Assembly (NCBI GenBank): GCA_027886175.1
Contig: JAJNNQ010000006.1
Coordinates: forward strand, 6,386,001-6,450,000
Direction of reading: 5' to 3'
DNA: 64,000 nucleotides
From: Phylloscopus collybita
Lineage: Eukaryota; Chordata; Aves; Passeriformes; Phylloscopidae
Shown here: one piece after another, positions 38,691 to 51,700 of the stretch
Layout of the letters: every line of letters starts with the position of its first letter
Numbering within the stretch: the stretch's first letter is position 1
Position numbers and translations under genes: made by a program
Notes under the pieces: model-generated
The model's database searches: none
What the model saw: the letters and a program-made list of their open reading frames with translations, nothing else
What the model was told of the DNA's origin: nothing

Positions 38691-38940
38691 ATATCATTTG
38701 GAAAAGACCTTCAATATTGAGTCCAGTGGCAAACCTAACAGTTCCATCTGTCCCAAACTACCACATCTACGCATCTATTACATATCTCCAGGGCTGGTGA
38801 CTCAATCACATCCCTGAACACCCTGTTCCAATACTTGACAAGCCTTTTGGTGTAGAAGATTATCCCTAATATTCAATCTTAACTTCCCCTGGTGCAGTTT
38901 GAGGCAACTTCTTCTCACTCTCATTACTTGTGGTATTGAT
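38691..38940 (-). mobile_element. CR1 3'-end fragment, antisense
   Basis: Read on the plus strand this is the reverse of a CR1 3' end: ATCATTTGGAAAAGACCTTC, then CTCCAGGGCTGGTGACTC, then CCTGTTCCAATACTTGACAA, then CCTGGTGCAGTTTGAGGCAA. The order and spacing agree with CR1. It is well diverged and carries no intact frame. Confidence 0.8.
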
Positions 38941-40639
38941 TTTTGAAACTGCAGTGTGCTGGATTTACCTGACAGTATGGTTTTTTGGTTTTTCGTTTTT
39001 TTTTTTTTTAATTGAGGTGTCTAATTCCAAAAACTCCTGGAATTGTGAGGCATATTCAGATACATTTTGGAATTAAAAATATTTTATTGAATTGCATGAG
39101 AAAAATTCAACACTGTATCCTTGTTAAATTAATTTGATGGATGTTAAGTTAATTCAATGTTGTGAACTTCCCACAGCTTCAGTTCTCAGAGCAAGTTTTC
39201 ACATCCAGAAATACACTTGCTTAAGTTTCAGTGAGGAACTTTTTTTTTTTTCAGAGGAACAGCATGCTCTGGCAGATATGTAAATATTCTATCTGCTGTG
39301 TCTTGCTTGCACCAGTATTTTAGATTAATCTCTGTGTGCCCCAAACTATTGTTTTAATGTGAGCATCTTGGAACAGAGTTCTGTGACAAGAGGCAAAGTC
39401 AGGAAAATTTAAAAGCAAATTCTAATATAGCTACTAAATTCTGCAACAGCAAACTCACAAAATCTCTTTACAGAGTTCTGTGTAGAATATAGCAGAGATT
39501 TTATCTTTTTTTTTTTTTTTTTTTTTTTTTTGCAAGGTCACGTCTGGTGAAAGGATCCTCATGCTTTTAAGTGTACTTCTGTACTTCCCAAAGCATTAAA
39601 AAAAATCTACTTCAGCCTTTTCAGTCAGATGCTTTTGGGAGTATATGGAGGCAAAAATCTCAAAAAAAATATCATTTGCAGCAACATGTTAACTTTGTGT
39701 TAGGTGTTCAATGTCATAAGGAAGGTGTTAAAAGTTGAGGAATTAGAGATCACACAGAGATCTTTTAATTTCTTCATTATTATTTGGAATATTTCTACTT
39801 CCTTTAATAATCAGCTTTGGGGAGGATGAAAGCCTGCTTTAATGCAGCAGATGGGAGAACATCAGGGATGGTTTTAGTATACCTACTGCCTTTGTAAACA
39901 TAATTCTTTGATCTAATTTTAAGTTACATCACATTCACAGAAAATCCAATGGCAGTGTTTTCTTCTCTTTTCTTTACAATAAATTACACTCTTTACAGAT
40001 AAATCTGTATGATTCATAGGATGTGAACAGAATGACAGAAAAAACCCATCATAATCTTTGTCTGCTGCCTGCCTATCCTTAAATGTTGCTCAGAAAGATG
40101 AGTAATAGACTATAAAATAGTTGTAACTTCTTGAAGAAAAGGAAGATTTTTGCTAGGTTGGGCTCTGGAAAATGCATAATCATGGAAAAGCGAGTGTTTC
40201 CATTTCCTCCTAGGCATAAGTGACACAACTTAGTTTAAATTTATCTTCAGACAATGGAAATATTTTTTAAAAATAGAAAAATATACAGAGGATTTTTTGC
40301 TTCATTTACCATTTGAAGACTCAATCACTTTCACCTGTAGTTAGATCACATCACATTTGTTATTACCATTCCTTTGAAGAAAAGGCTGAGGAAGACCTGG
40401 TGTTCATTATGGGAAAATTATCAATATTTTGTACTATTGAAATTATTCAAAATATAGATTTCTTTCCAAGTCCTCTGTTGAAAATACATAAACTATAGAT
40501 TTCAGTTTTTTAGCCAAAGCACTATTCAGCTCCTTGGTGTGTCTCAGTTTTGAATCAAACTTAAGAGAGGGCATTCTGCAATGACTAGTCTCTTCTGAAG
40601 GGTTTCAGTAATCCTCCTCCAACAATAGAAAAATGAATG
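38941..40639. other. Unique AT-rich DNA with poly-T tracts
   Basis: No gene recognised. It holds a T26 run at 39506-39531, shorter T runs near 38999-39010 and 39240-39251, and otherwise unique AT-rich sequence. Confidence 0.55.
39506..39531. repeat. Uninterrupted T26 tract
   Basis: Twenty-six T residues in a row in otherwise unique AT-rich DNA. Confidence 0.9.
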
Positions 40640-41434
40640 CTAATAGAGGAAAGTGGAAAAAACCCAAACCAAGAGTTTATTAAAAACAGAATGCCCACAA
40701 GGCTCACCCCCTGCACTGGGCAGACATATAGACAGGAACAAAGACCAAAAAATGGGGCAAATGTTGAAGAAATAGCCCTTCCTGACACTTGGTGTAAGAT
40801 GGCTCTGACTTTCACGCTGAGGGAAGTGAAGCTTCCATCAAGAAGTTCCGGCAGGAGGCAAAAGGTGGTGGCTCTCTGGTGTCAACCTCTTCTCTAGGGC
40901 AGACGAAGAAGCTGGGCTGGGGCCTCTTGTGTGCTTTCTCTCCCCAGCTCGGCTCCTCAAGACTTGGGGCTGGAGCGGGGTGACACTGCTCCTGCTGGTC
41001 CTGCTCCTCTGGTCCTAGATCAGCAGCTGTTCAGTTCACCTCAAGGCAGCTCAAAGAATGCTGCTGCAGCTCCTTCAAGCCAGTGAAGGCAAAAGCTTTT
41101 TTGCCTGGGCCAACAAAACTAAGCTAAGCCAAGCAAAGACAAACTGTGTAGCGCCACGGAACGCCTGGGCAGGGAGTCTTTGAAAAATGCCCAGAAAAGA
41201 GCCCAAAGCTCTGCCACTCTCTGGCCCCACACACACCAAGTCCTGGGCCTTAAAGATACAGCAGCCAATTTTGGGGCATAAAGAGGAGGATACTGGAAGA
41301 GATTATCATCATAAATCTCTCCAAGACATGGTGTCACTTCTGCAGGTGTGAATATGCCGAGGTAGTCAACAGATGAAGCTCTTTGAGCAGCAGTTAATGT
41401 GGGGGGCTACAAAGGTGAGAACAACACCCCAATA
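40640..41434 (-). mobile_element. Probable ERV LTR, minus orientation
   Basis: A GC-rich block, about 800 bp, with LTR character. On the minus strand it starts near TATTGGGGTGTTG (41434), probably from TGTTGGGG. It has an AATAAA signal at about 40677-40682, close to its 3' end. No clear target duplication was found, so the left edge is approximate. It ends only 17 bp before the next LTR, in the same orientation. Open frames within it are not genes. Confidence 0.55.
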
Positions 41435-41451
41435 TGCCTTCTAAGAACACC

Positions 41452-42091
41452 TGTGGTGGGTTGACCTTGGCTGGATGCCAGGTGCATGCCAAACCATGAT
41501 ATTATTGTTATCACTTCCTTCCACAGCTCTACAGGAGAAGGAAATAAGATAGAAAACACCAAAACAAAGTAAGCAAGCAAAAAACCATTATGGGTTGAGA
41601 TACAGGCAGTTTACTAAAGCAAAAGTGAAGGTTGTGCACATGAAAGCAAAGGATGAAAAAATCTCCAACAATGAATATTTTATTCCCCACTTCCCATCAA
41701 CAGGTGATGTGCAGCCACTTCCTGGGAAGCAGGGCTTTGGCACACATAGCAGTTGTTTGAGAAGGCAAATGTCATAAATAATGGATGCTTCCCTTCCTCC
41801 TCCTTTCTCTTAGCTTTCATATCTGAGCAGATGTAATATTGAATGGAATATCCTTTGTTCAGTTGTGGTCAACTGCCCTGTGTGCCCTCCCAAAATCTTG
41901 TCCATCCCCAGCCTGCTGGTGAGGGTGGAAGCCTGCTGGTTGGGGAGACAGCACTGAGGCTGTGCCAACCCTGCTCAGCAGGAGCCAAAACACTGCTGTG
42001 TTATCAGCAGCTTTCCAGCTACCAATGCAGAGCACAGCACTGTGAGGGCTGCTCTGGGGAAAATGAACCCATTTCAGCCAGACCAAATGTA
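41452..42091 (-). mobile_element. Solo ERVL-type LTR, about 640 bp
   Basis: Starts TGTGGTGGGTTGACCTTGGC at 41452 and ends ...CCAGACCAAATGTA at 42091. On the minus strand it has an AATAAA signal (41679-41684). A decayed TATA box (ATATGAAAG, near 41816-41824) lies where an ATATAAAAG would be expected. The sequence matches a common avian LTR family as I remember it. Its plus-strand start is the same kind as that of the LTR at 37189 (TGTGGTRGRYTGA). The flanks ACACC and TCCCC do not agree well, so the target duplication has decayed or an end is wrong. Confidence 0.8.
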
Positions 42092-42129
42092 TCCCCACAC
42101 ACATCCTCATCTGTGGTGATGACATAAGG

Positions 42130-43475
42130 CATGATCCCCAGCAGCCAGAGGAGCAACAGTTCCTGAGATGTTCAAGGCCTTGACCTAGTTGAAGCTTCAG
42201 AAGGAGGATGCAGCCCTGCAAGGCTCAAGCTGCAGGAAGCTGTGGAGTCTCTCTGAGGCTAGGGAAGATTCATTTTTTTCCCAGGAGGTCTGCAGCTGTT
42301 GAAGAGTTGTGCAGCCTAGTGGAGGAGCTCCAGGTGGAAATCAGTCTGTGTCTCATCAGGGAAGATGAGAGAAATCACCGAATTCTTCTCTGAGACCCTG
42401 CTGTTTCAAGAGGCCAAACTGCCCATTGTTCCAGAAGAATCTGTGCTTGTCAGGTTGGAAAGAAGAAATTCTTTTGATGGCAAAGACTGAAAGCTGGTGA
42501 TTTCAGACATCAGGAGGAAGGTAGAGACTAAAATTTGCAGTTACAAAGTAGATTGACTGCTCTCTGAACTGATGTGTAGGAGAGAATGTTGACCAATGAA
42601 GCGTTCATGCTATCTGGCCCTGAGCCATGCAGCAGAACCAAGAAAATGGTAAATGACAACATTGGGAGACTCCCCGGGGAGAACAGCAGAGGTCCCCATC
42701 TGCTGACCTGATCTGTCGTCTAGGAAAGTTTACTGCTTCCCATAACTGTCTTTCAGATGGATTTGTGGAGGTGCTGCCAAGGTTTCTCTATCACTCAGAC
42801 CCACTGCTCCTTTGTGTGCACACTGACAGAACTGTCAGGGGAAGCCTGGATAGCATGGAGCATGACTAACTACATGGCCCCAGAGAGGGTGACCAAAGAC
42901 ATTAGAGACCAGGTCTCCTTCATCCTTTTGAAGGGAGGGGGGCCAGGGGAAGGAACTCTCTCTCTGAGGGCTGATGGCTGCTTGGAGGAAAACAAGATAC
43001 CAAGATCTTCACCTGGAAAGGAGTAACTCTATGTCCCAGTAAAGGCCAGGGCTGGACCCCACTGAAAATAGCTTTTCCAAGATATTCTATGCTTTGGTGG
43101 GTGACCAACAAGCTGACCACATGTCAAAGCACCCTTGCAGCAAAGGAGGTCATCAACAGCATTTTGGGAATACATCAGGAAGAGTGCCAGCAGGTCAGAG
43201 GACGTGATCTTTCATCTCTACTCAGCATTGGTGAAACCATCTCCGTAGCTTTGTGCCCACTTCTGGGCTCCCCATTATAAAAAAAGATAAAAAGGAGCAA
43301 GTCCAGTGAAAGGCAACAAAGGTTATTAAACAACTGGAGCATTTGTTATGTTGGGAGAGTCAGAAAGCCCTTGACTGTTAAACCTGAAGAATAGCAGAAT
43401 CAGAATGATTTAAGCAATGTGTGTAAACACTTGATGGAAGAATTGGGAAGAAAAAAAAAAAGATGGAGTCTTCTC
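42130..43475 (+). mobile_element. CR1 LINE relic with ORF1 (esterase) and part of ORF2
   Basis: Most CR1 copies lack the 5' half, but this one keeps it. A coiled-coil-like piece EELQVEISLCLIREDERN is readable near 42320-42380. The ORF1 esterase region follows at about 42640-42950, with the marker GTCCCCATCTGCTGACCTGA at 42692-42711 and a VTKDIRDQVSFILL-like piece near 42889-42930. Then, from about 43090, the sequence follows the 3' part of ORF2 (AAKEVINSILG, ASRSEDVIFHLYSALVKP, FWAPHYKK-like pieces) up to about 43475, where the 3' end is lost. The reverse-transcriptase core between the two is deleted. Many stops and frameshifts are present. The left edge is uncertain: similarity is convincing from about 42290. 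Confidence 0.75.
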
Positions 43476-45227
43476 ACTCGTTCTCAAGAAAAGGATATAA
43501 AACAATGGACACAACTTAAATGTGGGAAATTCCATCTAAGCACAAGAAAATATATCTGCTGTGAAAAAATGGTTAAAATTATGAATTTGTTAGAAATGAG
43601 TGAATAATACAAGTTGTGCTGAAATCTGATCAAGAGGCCATGTAATAAAAATCTTACATCAGAAAAATTCCCTCTTTCAACAAGTAAATTTTGGTACTTT
43701 TCTCTTTCCAATGAGTCTGGTGTAAATCTGGAGGGACCATACTGAAGATAAAGACATTACTTCTTATTGATATGTGAATAAGGGAAAATTTAATGCTGCC
43801 AGTATGCAGCATTTGATTCTGGCTTCCTTGCTTGGTTGCAGAGTGCAGTGTGGATCTGAAAGGTCTCTGCTCCTGGGCTGTCTGGCTCCTCCAAGCAGAA
43901 CTTTTTTCCTTTCTTGCTTTTACGCTATAACTCTTTGTGAAAAAAGTGAGTTGAGAATGTCAAGGGTGTAAATGACAACTCAGAAAGAAATGTAAATATT
44001 GATCTGATCCTTGGCATATGAATGTGGCTCAGAGATGCAGAATTTCTTTTTATGTTTTCTCACACAGTTCTTGTTCACACTGGCCAGGTCTGCAAGCAAT
44101 CCAGTGGAGTTACTTGTATAGTAAGGGCTGCAGGATATAGCCTGTCATATCTCGTGAAATTTCCTTCAAATTTTGATTATTAGGGCTTTATACAGTTAAT
44201 TAAAATTTTTGAAATATTTGTCAGTACTGCTAGATGGGATTAACAGTGACACTTGCAACTTAGTCAGCCCTGGATGATTGTAATAACTCTAAAAGAGTAG
44301 AAGTCTGGCATGTTCTTCCTACCTATGCATATTGGAGGCTGGCAGCATTCACAGCCAGGTATAAAAGACAATGGTGTGTAATAACAGGAAAATAACAGAT
44401 GTTGAGCTATTGACTCATCATTCAGTCACCATATGTGTCCCCTATAGAAAACTAAATATCTTTGACTCAATTTCTCTTTGCACTATCCTCATATCTCCAC
44501 ATCAGCTGCAGTATTTTTTCCTGGGAGATTGTTCCACTGGAAATTTATATAGATTTACATTAACATTCTATGATGAACTATATGGTAACAGTGGAGAACG
44601 ATCATTCCATCAGTGTTCAAAAAATAGAGTTCTGATGCCAACAGCTATAGGACTTGTGATTTTTGCATGCTGGCTGACTGTTTGAGAAGTCATTTTGGTT
44701 CCTTGAAGTCTACAAAATGCCAACACCAACTGCATCCAACCATAAAGCAAATAATCACTTGATTCACTCACACACATATGTGAAATCAGCTGTTGTTTTC
44801 ATTGAAGATTCATTTAGACTGTCAACCAAGCAACATGAAGTTATAAGACGGAGAAGGACAAGTCAGAGAAAAAGAATATAAGTAAGCATTTAGTAAAAAC
44901 CTGAATATGATAAAAAAAAAGTTAAAATGAAAAATTAGAGCTATTGACAAATATTGCAGGGTGATAGCACAACAGAGGGAAGTGAACATCCATTTATTAG
45001 TCATGATTGGAAATATTAGTGAAACCTGGAAGTTGCAGAACAATGTTAGAATATATTCTTGAGGATGTCCCTCATCAAATCAGAGATGACTTCAGGAGTC
45101 TTTCCTGGCTGAGATTGTCAATGAAATACCTGACAATATATTCCCTATTTTTCATCCCATTCCCACTGTACTACAAACAGGTATGGAAAGGTACACACAT
45201 ATAGGTATTTATTTACCTCTATAGATA

Positions 45228-45252
45228 CAGACACACACACACACACACGCAC
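45228..45252. repeat. (CA)n microsatellite
   Basis: About eleven CA units with one G interruption, beginning in the ACAGACACAC stretch and ending before CATTTAC. It is a simple dinucleotide repeat and may vary in length between individuals. Confidence 0.9.
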
Positions 45253-46463
45253 ATTTACTTTAAGTAAGCTCATATGTTACTTCTGAAAGATAAAACATAA
45301 TATGTGTGACACAATTTAAAATATCAAGTTGGATGTTATTGTTACATTGATGGGGGATGGTGTACCTGAGGTGGGGATATGCTTTTTACTGCTTATGACC
45401 AAACCTACTGTGTGAGAACAGCTTTTGGAAGATGCTGTTTCTAATTTGTCATAACTTTTGAGCAGATTCGCAAGACAGCAGATCCCAAGGGCTGAGGGAC
45501 AGACTTAATAATAAATCTTACAAACATTTAGACTAATATTCCTTCTGAACTGGATTGTCTGTGTAGTCCATTGGCAGAAAATTAATGCAATTTGCTATTT
45601 ACAAGGTAATGTGCTCTTCCATCACTGCTCAGCATCTGCTGTTTTAAGGATCCTTGCAGTCATGATGTGAAGGCTGCATTAGGTGAAAGAACATTTTACA
45701 ACTGAATGTTGCAAAGACTGTTTTTGTCAGCGTGCCTTGTGAACTGCTGCCTCACAGAGCAGGCAGTTATAAATGACAGCAGTAAATACATGGAGGAAAA
45801 TGAAACACATGAATAAGTGTTTAGCACTTCCTGGAAATATGACCAGTTTGCTACTACTGAAGAAATAAAACAAGTATTTGACACATCATTTCTTGAGAAA
45901 GAAGAATCTTGTTATATAATAGCACTGTACAAGAAATACATTCTGGAATATCTTTTAATTTTTACCTTTTTTTAAGAAAGGCTGCAAGTCTTTCATATTT
46001 TCTTCTATCCATTGAATGTCTAGTGAATATTGGCTATGCAATACTGGACAAGATTCCTTACTTTTATATGCATATATTGAAACCTTAGATATCTGAAGTG
46101 AGATGGAAAGATCCCTCTATCATCAAATGAGAAGTTATGGACATGCTTAAAAAAGATACATTTAACTGGAATCCTTGCCCTCATTCAGAAGAATCAAACA
46201 GTGCTCTAGAGGGGATTTCTATCCATTAACTTAAGGGCAGGATAGGATGAAAAATTCTGACTTTATGATGTCTATAATAAAGGCAGGCAAATCCCACACA
46301 TTATTTCTAAAAATAGGTGATTTAAAAGACCAATTCTTAAGAGTAATGTGTGTGATTCAGCAAGAGTCTTAATATATTCTGGAATTCTGAAACTTCTGAC
46401 CAAATAAAAAACTTTATGTATAAGAAGCTTCCAAAAGTTTGGGGGTTTTTTTGTTTGTTTGTT

Positions 46464-46464
<1 letters not shown>

Positions 46465-46504
<40 letters not shown>
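46465..46504. repeat. Uninterrupted T40 tract
   Basis: Forty T residues in a row, preceded by TTTGTTTGTTTG units from about 46446. There is no AATAAA on the minus strand at the right distance, so it does not look like the tail of a processed pseudogene. Confidence 0.9.
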
Positions 46505-46506
<2 letters not shown>

Positions 46507-47794
46507 GTTTTTGCGGGTTTGTTTAATGTTTATGTACCAAAGAAATGGATGTTGAGGACAGAGATGGTGTGTGGATAAAGATCTTGCTTTAATTTTTTGT
46601 TCTCAAAAATAAATCCAGAGTTTTAACTAAAACCAAAAATAACAATTTTTAAAATGCATGAAGGAAGGGGAAAGATATTTTCATCAAATACCTTAAGAGA
46701 CTTTGTAATTCCTTACTGCAAGACATAAGGAGATCAGAGATCAGATTCCATAAGATGGAATACTAATAGTTACCCCTTCTACTCAACTAGAATTGGATCA
46801 GGTAGGCATTCTTGCTAAAAAGATTTCAGCTGAGAAATATTGACATATTTTCCTCAATCCATTCAAGATAAATAATAAAAATATTGGGGTCCTCTCAGGC
46901 TACAGGCTCTACTAATATCAGCATTGTTTCAAAAGAAGGTGTTTTGTAAATTTAAATTTATAGGCTGCTTGGTCAAGATTCCAGCAAGTGAGATTTCTAT
47001 ATCTGTTTGTGCAGCTATGAGTACAGACATGTTTGTGTATACAGATCTTAGACACTTAATAGTCTATCATTTTCCATAGAGAGGGATTATTTTGCAAAGT
47101 AAGAACTGATTTTTTTTCCACTGGAAGTTGTTTTTGCAATAGGAAATTATTTCAAAGAAAGGAGGGGTTTTAGGGCTCTTCAGACAGACATTTCTATTTT
47201 TGTCCTTATGTCAGCTTTTTCCTCCTCTTTGCTTCTTCTTTCTGTTTTGGTTGGTTTGTTTGTATGATTTTTTTTTTTTTTCACCTCGTGTTCAGCATCA
47301 GAAAAAGGAGCTGTACAGTTCAGCAAAGTGCAGCACAATTGGATAGTTACAGGGCAAGGAATGGAAACACTGATGAGGATGTTTAGGCAGTATCTTTGAC
47401 ACTGTTAGTTTACAAAACCTGAATATTAAATCACTCTGAGAAACTGGAAATTGCTTATCTTCAAGAACTTTTGCTATCTAATTTCTAGCCGCATAATTGC
47501 CAAGGTTACAAGACAACATTCTTAAGTTAAAAATATTTCCTTTACTCTATAAGGTGTTTAATTTCTAATCTCTGTGGAATTACACATTATATCCATAGTT
47601 AGTTATGATTTTGCTTACAAACCTTAAAGCCTCACGTTGCCTCTATTTTGCAAGCAATGTCTTTAAGTAGGTTGTGTCAATAGTGTCTTGAGGGCTGACA
47701 ATCAGATGTCTTGCGCTGCAGCGAGTGAAGAGAATTTTTGCATTCTTACCCAATCATGTTTGGTTCATATTAAAGCAAAATCACTGAAAGCCAT

Positions 47795-48712
47795 ATTTCC
47801 AACAGGTGCATGTACTTCCTGTGCTGGGGGCCCCAGAGCTGGGCACAGAACTCCAGGTGGGGTCCCATGAGAGCAGAGTAGATGGGCAGAACCACATCCC
47901 ATAACCTGTTGGCCCCTTTTTGGATGCAGTCCAGCATGCAATTTGTTTTCTGGGCTGCAAGTGCATATGTCCAATCCACCAAAAATCCACCAAAACCTCC
48001 AGGTACTTCTCATCAGGGCTTCTCTCAATCTGTTTATCTGCTGTATTGATTACAGGGGTTGCTCTGACCCAGGTGCAGGACTTTGCATTTGACCTTGCTA
48101 AACCTCATGAATTTCCATGGGGCACATTCTCCAGGCTTTTCCAGGTCCCTCTTGATGGCATTCCATCCTTCAGGTGTGTCAACTGCACTACTCAGCTCAG
48201 TGCTGTCTGAAAATTTATTGAGGGTGCTCCACTGTGTGTTACACCAATGAATGTAAAAAACAGAACAGGTCCCAGTACTGACCTTCTGATACCACCTGTC
48301 CCTTATTTCCATCCAGACATTGACCAAAACCCTCTGCACATGACCATCCAACCAATTTCCTATCCTCCTAAGAGTCCACCCCATCAAATGCATCTCTCTC
48401 CAGTTTGAGAGAAGCCTGATGTGGGGGACCATATCGAAGGCTTTACAGATGTCCAGATAATTACATCTGTAGCTCTTCCCTCATCCCCTGATGCAGTCAT
48501 TCCACTGTAGAAGGCCACTGGGTTGATCAGGCAGGATGTGACCTTGGTGAAGCTGTGCTGGCTATCTTGAACCATAGCAAAGCTTCTAGAAGGCTTTAAT
48601 GAAGGTTCCATGATCTTAATTGGCACAGAGGTGAGGCAGAGAGGCCAGTAATTCTCAGTTGGCCTAAGTATAGGGAAAAAGAAATTTGGATCCCATCTAT
48701 GCATTTCTGGCT
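47795..48712 (-). mobile_element. CR1 LINE ORF2 fragment, antisense, 3'-truncated
   Basis: Translated on the minus strand this follows the CR1 reverse transcriptase. It includes GWTLRRIGNWLDGHVQRVLV (finger/palm), then FSDSTEL where the catalytic FADD box should be, then MRFSKVKCKVLHLGQSNP, then (near 47800-47930) IYSALMGPHLEFCAQLWGPQ. The catalytic box is mutated. Unusually, the copy stops inside ORF2 at its 3' side (plus-strand 47795) and lacks the normal CR1 3' end. The 5' edge is near 48712. Confidence 0.88.
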
Positions 48713-51700
48713 TTCCTGCTTTTAAATATAGACCCTGTAAATTTTGATTTTTTTTCTGTGTTTAGTACTTTTGTCAATTAATTTAGCAGTAAATGCTTCT
48801 TTATTTGTGTTCATTATCTTTTCCCTTTGTAGTGCACAGTCAGATTAAGTTAATTTGTAACAATATATTGTCCCTTTTTCACTTAAGAAGCTACACTACA
48901 GAATGAATGTAATGATTTCACTTGACTGTAATGCTTGAACTACTTCATGCTCCTGTGCTTAATACAGCTCTTGACTTGTATGATTCCTTTCAGAATTTTG
49001 TGGCAGCTTGACTTTGAATGTGGCTGAGAAGTCAGATTTATTTTCACTGCAACAATCTGCCACAGCGTTTTGTGTATGTTTTTCTTTTGCCAAGTACACA
49101 GCTTTCATGTTTCTCCCCCCTCCCTCCCCCGCTTAAAGGAATGGCTTTGAAAACAACTGGCAGTTTGCAGCCCTGCTACTCAGTGTTTCAGTTCTGGATT
49201 TTTAAGCTGGATATATATCAGAATATTCTCTTTTATGCTTAGAGCTACTGTCCAGTTTTACTGTAGCAGTCAGTGAGCTCTATTTTCAGTAGATAAAAAT
49301 AAAAACCGAGGAGAAACAGGAAAAATGAAATGTAAATTTCCAGTTTCTTCTGCCACTTTTACTATTACCTTCACATTACTGAACAGTACTAGGTCTCTTT
49401 TTTGAAGACAGTGATCTTTAAGTTTTTTAAAAAACACACAAACCCTGAAAGAATTTATTTTTTTTTTATTTCTGAAAGACAAATATAGGGAAATTGGCCC
49501 ATTAATGGAAAAGCAGAGAAGCAGTAGCATGTAACAAGCAGTTTTTGCAATGATTTTGAATATGCTTGTTGCTTTTACATGATTTTTCTTAAGCAGCTAG
49601 GAGATAAGATTGACACCTTCATTCATCGCTATGCAAGTATGTGATAGCAGTTATGGGAATGAAAACATTCCTTATTTTGTTCTATCATGCTGTCAGCTCT
49701 TGGGATGCTTTTTTAGTTGTTTTTTTTTCTTTTTTACTTAAAACAAAGAACAGTAAATATTTCCTAGCTGCTTTTACACCCAATCCATGTGAAAGTCAAT
49801 ATTTCCATATACTTAAATATGCATATAATTTTCAAGTCAACACTTTTAATATGAACCATTTAAATACTAACAGCTAGGCATATCTGGGAATAGCATGGGA
49901 ATGTCTCTGTGATTGAGTCCAGTTTTGTGTGCTGCAAATTCCTCCTGCCTCTCTTTTAACAGCAGCATGATGAACATCCAAAACCAAAGGTGTTAATTGA
50001 GTCTGTTGCTCAAGGAAGACTTGGAAAGGTCTTTTGCTGTAATCATATGAATGGTTTTGCTAAACTAATAGGGAAACAGAGAATTCAGATATATAATTCA
50101 TCAGTTTCAGTTCTAACATGGTTAGTTTTCAAGTCTAGTCCTTTTTATAAACTAAATTCTAGACATAATAAGTAGGAATGTGGGCCTAATTTCCAGTTTC
50201 TTTCATTTGCTTTGTGAAGGCATGTGTATGTGGGTGAAACCAGAAGATGACGGCAGCTGTGAAATATTATCAGTCATCTCATCCTTCTAGTGTACTGTCA
50301 GGAAAAAAAGAGAGAATAAATATTCTCAAGTTTCAAGGGACATGGAATACAGTTTGATGTGAGCCTTGCCACTGAAACTGTAGATGACTTGATATAAAAT
50401 ATGCTTACTGAATGTAGTAATGAAAATCCTTATCAACCCAATTCAGAGAATTAAAGATTAATCATCTCACAATAGAATAAGAGTAGCTTTAATTTCCCTC
50501 TCACTTTACTCTTGAGTTTCTAACGTGTCTTATGCAAACAAAACCAAACACTATATAATCTAGACTGTAATTTCTGTTTCTTCCACCTATCAAAAAGTTA
50601 ACAGAAAACTAATAATAACTAGTAGTTAAGTTCTACTTCTAGTTATTTCAACAACTTACTTCAAATATGGCATTTGAAGCTTTTATGCACTTGTGTTTTT
50701 CAAAAGAGCTCTCAGTTAAAAAAAACAAACTTATGAATAGTTTTCTTCAAGGATCTTTGGCTCCACCTTGTGTCTATTGTGTTTTCCTAAAGAAGCTGGT
50801 ATGTCATGACAAAATGTAAAAGAAAAATATGGATGAAATTTTCTGCTTAAACTTAGAGGGAAGCTTTACCATTGACATCTGTCATGTTGGATTTGACCTC
50901 ATTGTCCACTAAGGAGTGATGAAAATGAGAAAGCAGTGTATTTTCCATTTTTTAATAATTACAGTATTTAAAAGACAATCACACTTCAAACGGAGAGATA
51001 CATAAACCACTCAGAAATGTTTTTTATGTATACCAGTAAAGATATTATTTATTGGAACAAATTTTCAATTGATGTAAGTGAATTGCTGAATTTAAGTGGA
51101 GTTTGATGAAAGAAGTAGGAAAAGTAAAATGTCAAATGGCAATATGCTCTGCTCATTTAGGGTTTTGCCTAAACTTTGAAAGAACACAATTTTACAAATG
51201 ACCCTTTCAGATTCAGCTAGGCTGAGGTCATTTTTATGAAAACGCATCTGTTTTTTATGTTCTACTGTACTGTACAGAGGTTCTTTCTCCACAAAAGGAT
51301 CATATGAAGAACTGTCTGGCCTAACATTAGGCAAATGTTTTTCAGATAAAAGTCACACATAGAATTTCAGTTCCTATATCCTAACTTTTTATATCTTTCT
51401 CATTCTCTTTAAAGTTATACTGGCAATTATAACAATAGCTGCTAGAACAGCAAGTGGTATGTAATGAACAGCAATATTTCCTAGAGTTATCTTTCCAAAA
51501 TTAATCAGGTACTTTTAGGTACTAACACTGTGAATCATTTGGGGGTGGGGGCAAGGCTTACCCTGTTAGAGTGAATGCCACACTTTGCTGTTTCATTTAG
51601 TGCCTTGTCTTATGGTGCACATCAGACCATCCAGAATCCTACAATGAATGTTAGAGATACAGATTAAAGTTTGGTCTTTCCTCATGAACTTTTCAGAAGC

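Larger units (their letters stand above)
43476..47794. other. Unique AT-rich DNA with (CA)n and a 40-base poly-T tract
   Basis: No gene or transposon recognised. A (CA)n microsatellite lies at about 45228-45252, and a T40 run at 46465-46504 is preceded by TTTG units. A T run is also at about 47268-47281. Confidence 0.55.

Noticed and set aside
44371..44685. 104-codon plus-strand frame considered as an exon
   Set aside because: There are no convincing splice sites, no family resemblance and no CpG or composition change. Chance is the simpler explanation.
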